From assembly GCA_034008185.1 (NCBI GenBank), contig CM067081.1, positions 108,261,265 through 108,325,264 on the forward strand: a DNA stretch of 64,000 nucleotides, written 5' to 3'. A model generated the notes under the pieces. That model was not told where the DNA came from. It ran no database searches and saw only the letters and a program-made list of their open reading frames with translations. The translations under genes were made by a program, and so were the position numbers. Of the stretch, positions 12,167 through 25,988 are shown piece after piece (the stretch's first letter is position 1; each line of letters begins with the position of its first letter). The DNA comes from Gorsachius magnificus (taxonomy: Eukaryota > Chordata > Aves > Pelecaniformes > Ardeidae).

Positions 12167-15100
12167 AGATGACAGACGTTCTCTTCCTAAACTGTAATGT
12201 TTTCTCAGTATCTCTTCTTTAATTTAAAATATTTATTCTGTACCAAATGCAGGGAAAATGTATAAAGCAAAGGAAGTGCTTTTTAAAATATTATATATAG
12301 CTGACTTTTATATAATTTTCAACAAATGACCTACATTTCTTGTATCTGTGAATGTCTCATTCCCTAAATACTAAGTGAGATTCTTAGCTTTCTATTACAA
12401 AACCAAGAAACAGATGGTTTACTTTTTTCTTGTTTTATAAGAAAAATAAATACAGATAAATAAATGTGTACAAATAAAGAAATCCTTGATAAATGCAGTT
12501 CTTTAAAACTATTTTCTAATATTAGCCTGTACTTTCGCTGTGATAAATTGAACACAAGAATTTAAGAATACAGAGCCTTAAGCTAACTATCAAGAAAATG
12601 AGAGTTGAATAGAAATAATCTTACAGGTTCTGCATCTTTTAATTACTAGGGCAATTTTAGGCAGGCCCTGCACTCAGAAAACCATCATTACAGTTGCTAC
12701 TTTTGATGCTGCTGTTCTCAGACATTTAACAACTTCAGTCCTGTGGTAGAACTTCTTCCTTTCTGTGGCTCATTTCAAAAGTAATCCTCTATTTTTCCAC
12801 ATGACCTGATATTCCAGACACCGTCCACAGCAACAGCAGAAACACTGTTCCTTGCCGTGATCTGTTAGGTATAGCTACTGACATCAGCTCTGCATCTCAA
12901 CCCAAAGTACCACTGAACTTGGGAAAGAGACAAAGAACAACTCAGTAACCCACTGCTACAAACATACAGGCAGTTCCCCTGCCATCAGTTGAGTTGCTGA
13001 CATGAACCAGTGATTCCGTAGTCAGAATCCTGCTTAGCAACTGAAATGAAGAACATACCATTCCAAATAAAACACTGGGGGAGATTTAAGTAGGCAGAAT
13101 GCAATTGCTTGAATTGGTATCTATCTAAACAGCACGCAGGAGTGCTAACATTGCTATTCCTCTGAAGAGTTTGATGGAGTTTCTAATGACCACAAGATCA
13201 TTGAAAAGTTGCTTATTTGTGGCCATAATTGGAAAGAAGGTAAAAAGCCAAAGATTTTTTTCTTTTAACTTTCTAAGGTGTGAAAAATGAAGAGGAAGCA
13301 GTAGGGTGAGATGAAAGAGAAATAAACCCAGGAAGATTCTGTTTTCTTTTTTAAAAGGAAAAAAAAATAAAGAAAAGAAAAAGATATTTCCTCTGTCATG
13401 TTTTAAACATATGGTATCCCATATTGGTAGTTTTTTATATTTTATGTTAGGTAAGTGAAATAATATAATGACCACCAGCATGAAATAGCTGCTTTGAACA
13501 TTTTTAGAATAGACTAAAATGTCATGATGTCTCCAACTGAGTTGCTACAATAGATAATTACTTGTCTAGCTGAAAATATGGGTTTTGAATTAATCTTGTC
13601 TCATCCCCTAGTCATTTGGATCTCGTCCAATGAAATTGCTGTGCTAGAACAAAGTGCTTTCAACTTTAATTGATACGAGTGGGAACCTGGAGATTGTAGT
13701 TAATCTTAATGTCCTGTTAGTCAAAGTAAATATGGTGAGACTCTTAAATAATTTCACCTAATACCTTGTAATAAAGCAGGCAATCATATTTTTATATGGA
13801 AATGGAGTAAAGCAGTATAAATTTTATTAGTGAAGGAATTGCTATTTTACTTTTCTTTCTGTGATTAGTTGACCACCTCTGGAGGTCAAAGTACTTTGGT
13901 TTTGTACAGTCTTACTTCTAATCACATCATGCAGCATGAAGTAAACTGTCTTCAGAAGTCTTAAGTTTACTAGTTTTCCATGGTAACCCAGTTATAATAT
14001 TTAAAATAATATATCATTTTTCTTAAAAATTAATTTAAATTTTTACCTTAATTAATTTTTTAAACCTTATCAACTTTGTCCAGGATTTGTGTCATGTTAA
14101 CAGCTTAAATGTTGCCTAAGTCATCTCACATTTATTTTGAAATATGACGATTAATTTCTTCTGCACCATTGGCATCTTTCCAATGGTTTTTAAATACATC
14201 TAGAGATTCAATCAGATTCAATCAGAAAGTACTTCTAGGCCAGTTTTAAAATTGTTTCAGGTCAACATGTGGGAACTTCTTTAATCTGATCATTAGGTTA
14301 CTGTTTAATATGTTTATAGCTAGGTACAAATTAATTCGTTTTCATAATAAAATGTTAAAAGCTGTCATTAAACAGGCCTTTGTGTGAGTCTAATTGGAAG
14401 GAAGGAGTGTTTAGCTGCATTATATTTTACTATAGTTAGAAACAGTGTAACAGCAGACTGTAAAGCCATAGCTCAGGATGAGAATGATAATGTTAACGCT
14501 GATCATGAAATAAATTGTCTGAAAGAAAGATTTTCTTTCCAACTGAATGCAAGCACAATGTCAGTTGTGTCATTCATCTGCAGCTGTGTATATGTATGAG
14601 AGAAAGACAGGGGTTTTGGAAAATGTAGGGGAAGTCACTGGAAATCAAATGAACTTTCTGAGCAGGCTACTGCCTGCCACCATTTGTTTCTATTGTATTT
14701 AGAGAAATATTCTGTGTAATGACACAGAGTTGTACTGAGTACGTGAAAAATCTCAATCATATCTTCTTAGGTCAAGCAAGGAAAAAATAGAAAAAGAAAT
14801 AAAATAGTCAAATGTCTCTTCATGACAAAGGGGCATATATATTTACTTGATTACTTCTAATTTCCTCTTTTGTTATTTACATTTTATTTGCCCTAATTAA
14901 AACCAGCCCTAAATCATAGCTGTAATATTTTTTAAAACATTTTAAAATAATTCTTTTATGCTGATATTTCTCTATTTTAAACTCCTAGGCTACTCATGAA
15001 TCTCAAAGAATATTTGGCATTAGAAATGTCAGCCCAGATTTTACTTATTAACAACATTATAATTTTATTATTTTTCTGTCAACCAGAAATAATAATCAAA

Positions 15101-18100
15101 TATATGTTTTTAAATGGTTAATTTTGTCCAAACAAGCAGAAAGTAGTTAGCATCATAGGTATTTAATTTTTCCTGAGACTATTGTTACTGGGAAGGAGAA
15201 AATATCACAAATTCAATAATAGCATTTTGTGCCATATACTGTAAAAGTAGTGTGTTGATTTTGATAGTTGGCCATCCTTCATGACCAAACTCAGAAGTTA
15301 AACTATTTATAGCAGTAGGGAAAAGATTGTTAGATTCTTGTGAAAAACAGCATAAGGATATGAAGACCTATATGTTACATTGTAACTGTTTGCTTCTATA
15401 ACCAGTCTATAGCAGCAGTCTGATAAGAAGACATTAATATTACTTAAATATGTATTGCCTTGTTTAGTTTATGTTTATTTTGTTCTGTTTTTTATGACAC
15501 TTCTTAATATCGCCTGGATTTAAGACCTATTTTAGATGTCATTGAATACATACACTGTACCAGTAATGACATTTTGTGGCTTGTATAACTCCCTATAATA
15601 AATTCAGTGTTTTATTAGATCTAATCTTAAAGAACACTTTAAATAGAACACATAACAAAGATATATGCTTGTAAATGCAGAAAAAAAAAGACCCGCCCAT
15701 AACAATTATTCATAATAGATAAGGAAGTCAAGTAGGTAATCTATATACCGCCCTCTCAATGACTCTGCTATTCATATGTGGTAAACCAATGATGTTCCAC
15801 TGAAAATACTTCAGCATCTCAACCAAAAGTAGAGAAACCCCTCCAATTTGCTTGGAATTACTTTCCCTTGATCAGAGCCTGGTAAGATTTATAAGCAAAG
15901 GGAGGGGATATGTTACAGATAAACCTGAGAGTTGTCCAGCTGTGTTATAAGGCTCTGAATTCAAATGAATGGATAGGATTTCCATCACTGAATACTTTCT
16001 GGCTGATGAATGTTATGCTAAAAATAAAATTTACATCACTTTGGAGTTCCAGTGGGAAAAGTGCCATAGGTAACACTAGTGTGGACTGTATATTGACGGA
16101 TTTTACAGTTTTGTCACATTAGCAATACTTCTGTGAACATTTATCTTGCTGACAGCGACTTTGACAGTCAGAGATCCACTGTACAGAAATGTTGCACTTT
16201 CATAAAAAAGTTCCCTACCTGGTGGTCTGGAGAAGCAGTGCATGTCTGCCTTGTAAATTAAGACTCTGGAGAGAAAGTAACCTTGAGACTGCTTTGCCTT
16301 ACAGCCCCTCTATTACTGTCTAGTGGTGGGGAGAGTCATTTTTCTTAGTGCAAATTTGTGGCACCTGCTTTTACTCCTCAACTTTGGAATCCGTTTCAGA
16401 TTAAGTGAAATGTTAGGAGGGGAGGGATCCCCACTGAAAGCATCAATACAGCATCTCTTTATGTTGTAATGATGGTACTTTTGCAACTGAACAAATAATC
16501 ATATCCATTCTTCTAAGTTAAAAATTTAGGAGAACACTCTGGACTATGATAACAGTCTAAAGAGACCTTGAAGTTATTTTCTATGTTTTGTCCTCTCCTT
16601 GATGCAAATACTAGAGAATAGTGCCAGTAAGTTTCAATCACACACTTACTTTTTTTTTCCTTATACAGACTGCCCCAAGAAAATGTGATTTACTCATTTT
16701 CACCTGCCAAAATCAGAAAAAAATGCTAGCACTCTAAAACTGCCTGAACCGAGTCTCATTTTCCTTTTAACCTAATTAGTAAAAAGATAAATCTTTAAAT
16801 GTTTGAAAACAAAATTCCTAGCATCACATACACTTTTTAAAATACAGCTAAAGGATTCTTCTTTTCAAAAATACATTTTGCAGAGAACAGGTTGTGAATG
16901 CTTCTATAATTTATCAGATTATTGTAATCAGAATTTGTAAAGAAAATATTTTGTGAAATTATCTCTACTGGTTTCCAGTTGATGCTCTGTAGTAAAATAG
17001 ACACTGTACACATTTTTCCTAGATGTTACAGTTCATTCTACTACATTGGTTTGTTATTATAGAAAATTATTCTCATCTGTTTAAGAGAGCATGAAAACTT
17101 TGTATTTTTCACTCAACTTTGCAACTATTCTTCCATTAAGACAAAAGTGTCTGAAAGCGTTGGTTAGTTGCGCATTTCCTAATTTCTTGAGGAAATTCAT
17201 GTGTTCAGGATATAAGACTGGTCTGAATCATTCTCATTTTCTTTTGTTACATAAGTAATAAGCATTGGTGTCAGCTATAAAAATCCTTTCATTTTCACTG
17301 GCTGCTACAGTTGGATCTTGACTGAAAATCTACAAAATTATTTTTAAAAGCAAAAAATTGGTGAGACAGCAAGAAATAGAAGAAAAAAACATATGTTAAA
17401 AGCAGCCATAAAGTTTTGCCCAGCTGTCATCAGCAACATAGAGGACATTTACTCTGAGACAGACATGACATGAAATTCAAACTCAGGGCAAATTGGATAG
17501 AGAAAGCTCTCCAGTTATAGAAGAAAATAAGAAAAATCTTACTGAGAAAGAAGAAATAAAGTAGCATCATAGCAGATGTCTATGAATCAAGGGGTTATTA
17601 GCCAAAGAGGAATTTAAATGATTAGTCTGTTGTCACTAGCAGGATACAATTTGATACAATGTACTGCAGTCCATAGAAAGAGGGTAGATGATTGAACAAA
17701 AGACAAAAGGGAAAAAAGAGAATAAGCCATAATTAGTAGTTCATTGTTCTGCTCAATTGTAACATCTTTCAAATTAAGTCAGTATTTGAAATATGCAAAT
17801 TACTAAATTCGAAGATGTTTACTTGGCCTAACATGGGCTTCAGATCTGAAGAAAGTGTATCGGAGTCTTCTAATTTATCTGCTATGTTATTATGTTGTAG
17901 AAATCTAAGTGTAAAAAAATTTGCTTAAAGTTTATATAAAATCATTTGCTTAGAGTTTTATTAGTTAGGTGCAGTGAACTGATGTTTTCTTTCTTTCATA
18001 ATTATTCTGGAGATCAGGGAAAGCACATAGCAACTTACACCTTTTCCTCACCTTTTAAATAATACCTTTTTTTTTGAGGAAATGTCACCGAAACATTAAA

Positions 18101-19592
18101 TGCATTTGTCACACGGACCTTGAAAAAGTATCTAAGTAAAACAAGCAATAAGCTTTTTTATTTGTTTTTTTTACTATTATAAGTTTTTATTTACTATTAA
18201 TACTATTTAAAGCATTTTGCAGTTTTCTTATTATTCTGATTATCAGGAATATTATAGATATATTTTTAATCATAGCTAAGAAGTCAAGCAGCTGGTCAAG
18301 ACATGAAGACTTGCTGTGGTTTGACCTACAATGGATCACAGAAGGCAAGAAAAAATGTCTGGAGAGGAGCAAACAGTTCTTATAAATAAAGAACTTTTCC
18401 AGGTCTTAAGTTCAACTTCTAGTTCCAAAAATACCCCGCTCACACATAATTTCTCTGTTTCATGGCAATTTTAGAAGTCTGGAAGTCAGTTCAGGAAGAC
18501 AAGCGATCTGTGAAATACTATGGGTGTTACACTTTGCTGAAATTTCTCTGCAGATTCAACAAACTTTCCCTTTGGTGTACTGTAAACATTTTATGACTGA
18601 AAAGCTTCCTGTCTTTGGACTGCCCATGTGCTTTATCTTCATGTGATGTCTTCATCAAAGAAGAGAGTTATTTGCAATCTTTGCTTTTAACTTTAAAGTA
18701 CTTTTTAATCTACCATCTTGATTTTCTCTCATTTACAAAATAATCAACAGTTTTGCCAGCTGAATATTAGAGAGATGAAGTCAACCTACGAAATTTTACA
18801 GAGAGGAAGGAAAATGGTTTTTTTTTGCTGAAGAACACATGTTATCAAAATAGCATGCATCTGACAATGAAATGGTTTAAAACTAAAACTAAAACTTTAA
18901 AATCAGGTTCCAGAAATATTTAACATTTCTATAATAATTTTAATATGATTTAAAAATGAAGAACTGGGGACTTCTTCTATACTACTAAAGCCTATGGCAA
19001 AAATCCTGTATACTGCATCAAGTACAGAATTGAGCTCTGATTTGCTTTATGAAAGACTTCTGATATTAAATGCAAAATGGTTTTCAAGCTTGCCAAAGCC
19101 ATCTTCCATGGTATAAAAATAAAATGGCTGTCATATTACAGTTAAATCCTTCTAATCATTGAGAATCAAATTATAATCTAAAATTTTGATGCATGGCATT
19201 TACAATGAATATATTCAATATGAATATGTACTTCAACATTAAAGGTTTCTAAGAAAAAAAACCAAACTCATGGTGACAGTTAACAGCTATTTAGAAATAC
19301 ACTACTCAGTAATGGTCAAACTCTATCATGAACTAACTAAAGCAAGGAGATGAAAGAAAGACTGAGATATGTGGCACTTAAACCTTTTCTAGGAAAGTCA
19401 CTTTATTTGTCATACAAATTCTTCGCTCTAAAGACAACTTAGTGTAATTCTATTAGAGCACATCAAGAAACATTTCTGTTAAATCCTCTGGATGTAAATT
19501 ACTTTCATGCTTACTTTTCAAATGAAGATGAAAATGTTATAAAGACATATTTCATGTGGCAATGCCTTCTTTGTGGAAGAGTAATAAACTAC
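12167..19592. other. Long AT-rich stretch with no recognised gene
   Basis: In 7.4 kb I recognise no transposon, RNA gene or coding sequence. Frames at 13125-13481 (118 codons, minus), 14384-14599 and 15910-16122 show no domain and have AT-rich codon use like the background. An 18-bp word at 18193-18210 recurs at 20093-20110. The lack of recognisable young repeats over this length fits a gene desert or large intron. Confidence 0.6.
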
Positions 19593-19815
19593 CTTGCAGA
19601 CACTGAAGACTTGATTGTATCTGTACTTAACCGAATACTGATGTTGCTATCACTGTCATTGGAGCTGTGCCATCCAGGAGGCTCTTGCTGTCCATCTCTA
19701 GAGTTCATATGACTGGGATGTGGATGGACCTCACGTGGCTCTCTCTGACGCCTCACAGACAGATTCTTATGTAAGCAGTCAGAAATAAGACTTATTTCAG
19801 TGGATGCTGGATGCT
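19593..19815 (-). CDS. Candidate isolated protein-coding exon (gene unknown)
   Basis: On the minus strand an open frame of about 74 codons ends at a good splice donor: CTGCAAG then GTAGTT, with the GT at 19592-19591. Candidate acceptor AGs sit at 19817-19816 or 19815-19814, behind a pyrimidine-rich stretch at about 19830-19855. The peptide is hydrophilic and looks intracellular or disordered. It has a basic patch (VRRQREPREVHPHPSH), then RDGQQEPPGW, then a Ser/Asp-rich end (SSNDSDSNISIRLSTDT). It uses a full mix of codons and keeps CpGs in CGT, CGT and CGG codons, although the surroundings are CpG-poor. There is no transmembrane segment or named domain. I do not recognise the gene and see no second exon nearby, so it would sit between very long introns. 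It could still be a chance frame. Confidence 0.4.
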
Positions 19816-22800
19816 CTTCCATTAGTCATGCCCAGGAAAACACAATGAAGAGGAAGCACAGCCCTTGGCCTCTTTCTGTCCATACAATTTCTACTTTGAA
19901 TATAGCCTTGGATAAGGATCTATGAGTGTTAATATGGCGAAAACATATTTTTAAATATTTTTTTCATTTGAGTATCCTCAGAGATGTTTTCTTGTGCCAT
20001 CAATTGTTTCAAAACATAAAAAATAAAGAAAAACTATAAATAAAAGAATACTTGAGGCTTTGGGTGTTTTTATTATATGTGGTTAATGTTTCACTATTAA
20101 TACTATTTAAGCCATTGACACATGAAGATTTTACCTTTTGCTTCCTTAAATAAGCCCTTGCTGGCAACAAGACTTACTAACCAATAAGCACTGACTCCCA
20201 TTACACTGTACTGAAATATTGTACTGTCTGAGATGTTTGGGCTTCACCAGAAGCAGGTAAGGGATTCAGCATTCAGGGCTTTTTAGAATATTTTATGGGT
20301 ATAAAAAGTGTTTTGAATTAAGATAAGGTAGTGAATTCAAGAAAAACAAAACCAAAATAAAACCTTATTAATGATTTCTACTAAACAATTCATCCAATAT
20401 GTTTCCTGGGACAGTGGATCATGTCCCATTTTCTTAATGGTTGTATAGACTCCTTTAAACATATATTTTCCCCAGACTATTAACAGAGGACAATAACTCA
20501 TCTTTTTCCAACTATGAGAGTATCAAAATATAATGGTTCCAATTTGTGCAAACTGTTACCTTGATGAGGATATTTTTGTAAGTACTCTGCTAATATTTTA
20601 TACTACTATTGTAATGACTGCATCTTATCGTCATAATTGGTGAGAACTGAAAGCATCTTTCTGACAGTGATTTGGGAGATTTTTCATGGGATCCAGTGTA
20701 GCACCCAAAAACTTAATAAAAAAATTATTTAAGAATTCCCCTAAATACTTTCAAAGATGTGTGTATTGTTTTATAAAACTAAAAGTATTTGTTTCTTCAG
20801 TTAAAAAGATGTAGCAGCCCCAAATAATTGCTCATCTTTTCTTGGCTAAGAACAAACATCCACAGTGAAATACAGACATCGACGCTCATAAGCAGGCCAC
20901 AAACGTCAGACACTAGAGACTGTAGCCAACCTGTAGTATCTAGACTGAATCTCAGTAATAGTGTGTAGAAGCAGTGGCATTTATCATGCATGGTACATGA
21001 GTACCGTCTGTTTCTATATTGCCTGCTAATATGCATGTATACACACATCTGTTTTGAAAGTGTTTTGTAAGTATTTTGTGAGTATTTTCTCTATGTTTAC
21101 TCAGCTTCAGACTCTGTAGAAGATTTGCTGAGAGAGGAAACACAGAATACACAGCATTCAAATATGATGGACAGTGTTAGGGGATATAGTGTAGGATTCA
21201 GCTAAGGGACTGGATGAATTCATCTGAACAAATCCCTTGAGGATCCCTTGATGGAGAAAGACAGGCACACCTGAAGTATTTGGCAGACATTTTCTGCCAA
21301 ATGATATGAAATCTCCCGCCCTCTCTATTTCTCTATATTAACTGCCAAGGAAGCTGAGGGGAGCTAGATCAGACACAGATGTTTGAAGTTAGGTGACATG
21401 ACTCCAACCAATAGCATCACACAGATTGCAGATGCTTCTTGTCAAAATCTCTCAACCACTCAAAGGATACATTCAAATGCAGTTTGTACTCCTTGTAAAC
21501 ATAGACTGTTGTGTTTCAGGAAGCTGGTAAGCAAAAATTTAGATAGTATTTCCAATGATATAGAATCTCCTTACTCTCAGAGAACTAAAGATGTACACTT
21601 GTATGGCATATCTTTTAAAAAGTAATTAAGTTCAAAATTAAAATCATATCCTTATTAAGATGGGTTGCTGGGGAAGCTGAACTGTTGTCTTTTCCTGTAA
21701 CCCCCATTCATTACTATTACAGTCCAAAACTCATTTGGGATTTTAAACCGTTAGTATTTAAAAACAATTATGTTAATTTAGGTATGCAAATCAGTGTAAT
21801 TACTGTTGCTTCCTATAGGTTTCCACAAAATCAATGTAAGTTGTATCTTCCTGTTGAGGTCAAGACTGGAATTTCCATTTTAACGCAAAGTTTTGTGTCT
21901 GTTAGACAGATTAAAGTAACTTTCAGTTAAATTGCTGATATTTGCTTATAGTTCATATACTGTAACTGTTCAAAGTAAAGGACATGTGGCCTTGCCCAAT
22001 TATTGGAGTGAATTTATATATTTTTAACATTAACATTTCTTCAAAGATAAATTGATTATTGATATACCTTCTTTTCTTCCACTAAAATGTTGTGTAAGTG
22101 AAGATTTTCCTTGACTATAAAAAATTGATAAATGGAAGTACCATTATGTACTGTCACATTTTAGTGCCATAGAGTTTGTAACTTTTGTGTTCATTCAAGA
22201 GTTTTGGTCATGCGTGATATACTTCAACACATTTTGCCCTCCTAAAGGTTCTGAAAGGAAACCACTCAATCTAAACTGTTGACCTAAGTTAGTAACATCC
22301 ACTGGAAAAAAAAATAAAACAAAAACCAAACCAAAAAATGTATGAGCACTTCATATAGCTTTACAGTTTTGAGAGCTGTTTAAAATGTATTCATCACTTT
22401 ACATGGGCTATATGTGATATTACTGTTAGAACTGTTGTTGCAATGTAAGTTGCTGGTAACAGTGCTTGTACTTCAGATTGCCTGAAACTTCCTGTTCCTT
22501 GATGAGCTTGTGTTATACACTAAAAGCACCAGATTGCACCTGCTTAGACATATTTTCCAGTTTGGGTGTCTGGCCTGAGGGTAATCTTACAAAAGTTTCT
22601 TTAAAATTATATCTCTCTCTCTAGAACAAGATTAGAGGGGGGAAAAAAAAATGCTGTAGATGTGTTTTTAAAAAGTTGGGGGCAAGGAGGAAGTTGCATT
22701 GCTCTCTGAAGGAATGCTGACTTGTAGTCTTTAAGCAGTGACGGGAATTTGGAAAAGTGCTCAGCCCTGGGATCAAGGATATAATTTTGTTCATAACAGT

Positions 22801-25347
22801 GAAACTCTGCATTAGTGCTACCCAAACTGCAAGAGTAAAAAAAAATCCCGAAAGAAACAAAGAGAACTTCATACACACCCATCATCTTTTGATGTTTTGC
22901 AGCCAAATAATCTAGAAAATTCTTCTGAACTAGGCTTTTCAGCACTGAAGGACACGGATGAGTTTTGTTCTTCTTGCTGTTTGTGGCACTTGGCACGTGA
23001 AAAAGCAGAAAGACATTCTCTCTTGTGTTCTCAGCCGTGATCCTTTGCCCAAGTGCGGTTACTAGTTGCAAGGGAAATATGGAACCAAAAGGAGTAAACA
23101 GAAACTTTGCAATACAGGGAGCTGCAAGTTGAAGAGGGATGTGAAAAGACCTATTACCACAAGCCAGGTAGTGCAAGGAAATGTGAGACAGGGGAGCAGG
23201 AAATAGGAAATGGGTAAGAGGAGAGGGGAGAAGGATACTGGAGAAGCACTGATAGGTAGATGGGAATAGAGAGGGGCGAGAACCTAAAATAGGCGTTTGA
23301 TACAGGCAGAGTAGACAAGGGACAAAAATCAAAGGGGAAGGGGATATGGCTCAAGATGAGCAGGAATTGGGGCAAAAGATTGTTTAGAAGAGAAGACAGT
23401 GGTCATGAATTAGGGTAACAGAGGTCAAAAACTAAGGAAATTTTATTCTTCCTGGTTTTGAATAAAACCTGAAAGCCATAAGGTTGGAGAGACCACTTAC
23501 CAAACACTGTACCTATATGAGAAAACTATGAAGTGGAATGCTTTTAAATCTTGTATTGAGCACAATTTTACATTTATTTGATTTTGTATCTAAAATGTCT
23601 GTCAATTCCAGAACAATTTTCCTTTGTTCTATATTCAGCTCTTCTCCCATATATTTATAGAACAAAATCATATCCTTCACCAGATTGCAGTTTGCTAGCC
23701 TAAACATGTCAAACATTTTCAATCATTTTTATAAAAAGTTTCTACATTCCCCTGATCATTCACTGTGTCTCTTCTGTCTCAAATTTATCTATCTTGAAAA
23801 TAGGTGGACTAAACTCGAACCAATATTCTACACAAAGATTCAACAGTTCTTTGAAAAAAAGTTATGGGTTTGTATATATGAAGAAGTAACACCTATGTAC
23901 ACTGGCATCACATCTACCTTTCTCACAGATGCAATATGTCCTTGCTTGTGTGCAGTATGATAGAGTTTTACTACAGCAACCTCTCTCTACTGCAATGAGT
24001 TTGATAAGAAATGTTTGTGAGGAAAAGTAGTATGTGATGATGTAATTGACAAACATGACACTGCATGAATGACAGACACATTTCCTTCATTTTAATTGCC
24101 ATTGTTTACTTGCTGACTACTTTTTAATCCTATAGGACACATTCTTTTAAATTTATATTTTACATTATTATACCCTATATAAATTCAGCCCTGCTATTTT
24201 TACACTCTCCGCTATCCCTCTAATAATATCATTGGAGTAAAAATAGAAAATGAAAACATGTCAGCTTATGTTGTGGATGCAAAAAATAAACTTCCAAAAA
24301 AATTATGAGGAATGAAAGTAAACCAAATAATTTCTTTATTTTGGTATAACCGTGCATGGAGAAACTAAGCTCTTTTAAATCTGCTTTCATGCTCATGTTC
24401 AACACAACGATAATGGTTTTGCATTTAGACAAAATATTAGTGGAAAGGATACTATAATCTTGAGAAAAAACATTACATTGGTATTCCAGTTAGATAACTT
24501 AATCTGTTCACAAAATATCCAATATGCATTCAATTCTACATAGTAAACACTCTTTCAAATGGAGTTTCTTTATATTTCCTGGCTCACAAGCAAAAGTCAG
24601 AATATTACATCTGTAATCAAAGTTATCAGGTGTAACATAGAGATTTTGGACATTCTATTTAAACACCTTGACTAAATTAAGTAGCTTATGCCTCCATTCA
24701 TAAACTCAGTTGCTGTGCCCTCTTCACTGGGTGTTTATGACACATTTCCTAATAAGTTCCATCCATGTATTAAAACCTGTAGTCCTTTATGATGGAACCA
24801 CTTTATTAAAAATGCCATTCAAATCATGATTCAAAATATCATCTTCCCTCTTCAGAACCATGTATGTATGAAATTCAGAGTAATTTAATTCTGGTATTTT
24901 TAACATGAAATCTAATTTTAATAGACTGTCATTAAAGAGAACCTGCACTTGTGTGATTTTAAGTCTTCACATGGTGCTACAGATATACAAATAGCTTTAT
25001 TTAGACTTTAAGTAAGATGGTTCATTCCCTGAAGAGATTCAAGTCCAATAGATACTGTAGAACCACCACAGATTAAAGATGGCAATCAAAAAGTTTACTC
25101 TGTTCTGAACAGTGGTAAAACATTCATTCTGTGAATTGATGTTCTCTCATTCAGGCTTCATTAACTTAATCAAATCACTGTAACTTATCCCTGAAGAATT
25201 ACAATTTAATATATAGCTATCATTTATCTCCTTGTTTAGCTACTTCATTTCAGCTCATATTAGTTCTTTGATTCTTTTAGTACTATTAACAGAATAAACA
25301 AGCTAAGGAGTTGAGTTTATGTCTGTATCCAAACGTGGTAATACTAG
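19816..25347. other. AT-rich stretch with a 241-codon open frame
   Basis: No gene is called. The longest open frame of the window (minus, 22607-23332, 241 codons) lies here. Part of it is explained by a purine-rich plus-strand tract at 23155-23360, which yields Pro/Ser/Leu/Phe-rich peptide on the other strand. A small cluster of CpGs lies at 20870-21005. No repeat family was recognised. Confidence 0.55.
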
Positions 25348-25948
25348 TGTCGTGGTTTAACCTGGCTGCCAACTAAGCACCACGCAGCCGCTCTCTCACT
25401 CCCCCCCCCCTCAGTGGGATGGGGGAGAGAATCAGAGAAAAAGAAAAAAAAGTAAGACCCGTGGGTTGAGATAGAGACAGTTTACTAAGAGAGAATAATA
25501 ATAACAATAATGGTAAGAGAATATACAGAAGATATAAAACAAGTGATGCACAATGCAATTGCTCACCACCCGCTGACCGATACCCAGCCCGTCCCAAGCC
25601 GCGATCACTCCCCCCGAGCCGCGATCACACAGCCCGAGCTGCGACCACTCTGCCCGCAACCGACCGATCGACCCGACCGACCCAACTAACCCCCCCCCGA
25701 GCATGACGTTATATGGTATGGAATAGCTCTTTGGACAGTTTGGGTCCTAGCTGTGCTGTACTCCCAGCTTGTTATGCCCCTGGCCGAGCAGGAGAAGCTC
25801 AAAAAGTCCTTGAGCAGTCTGAGCACTACTTGGCAACAACTAAAAACATCAGCGTGTTATCAACATTCTTCTAGTACTGAATCCAAAGCATAGCACTATG
25901 CTAGCTTCTGTGAAGAAAATTAACTCTACCCCAGCCGAAACCAGGACA
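25348..25948 (-). mobile_element. Solo LTR, ERVL-like family, with exact 5-bp TSD
   Basis: This is a 601-bp LTR on the minus strand. On the plus strand it begins TGTCGTGGTTTAACCTGGC and ends GCCGAAACCAGGACA. ACTAG is duplicated exactly at 25343-25347 and 25949-25953. Three GC-rich tandem units with GCGATCAC / GCGACCAC lie at about 25596-25660. The expected minus-strand ATTAAA has become AGTAAA (TTTACT on the plus strand, near 25480). It is nearly the same length as the copy at 3231 and appears to be the same subfamily. The right end lies 40 bp from a CR1 3' end. Confidence 0.9.
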
Positions 25949-25988
25949 ACTAGAACTAGTCACTCAATGCAATTCTAGTTTTCCTATT

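Noticed and set aside
3226..12171. A complete provirus bounded by two LTRs (for example 3231 and 7221)
   Set aside because: The LTRs differ in length and sequence, each has its own target duplication, and the DNA between them has no gag, pol or env features.
13125..13481. 118-codon minus-strand frame rich in Phe/Leu/Lys
   Set aside because: Poly-A/T tracts account for the composition, and there is no domain.
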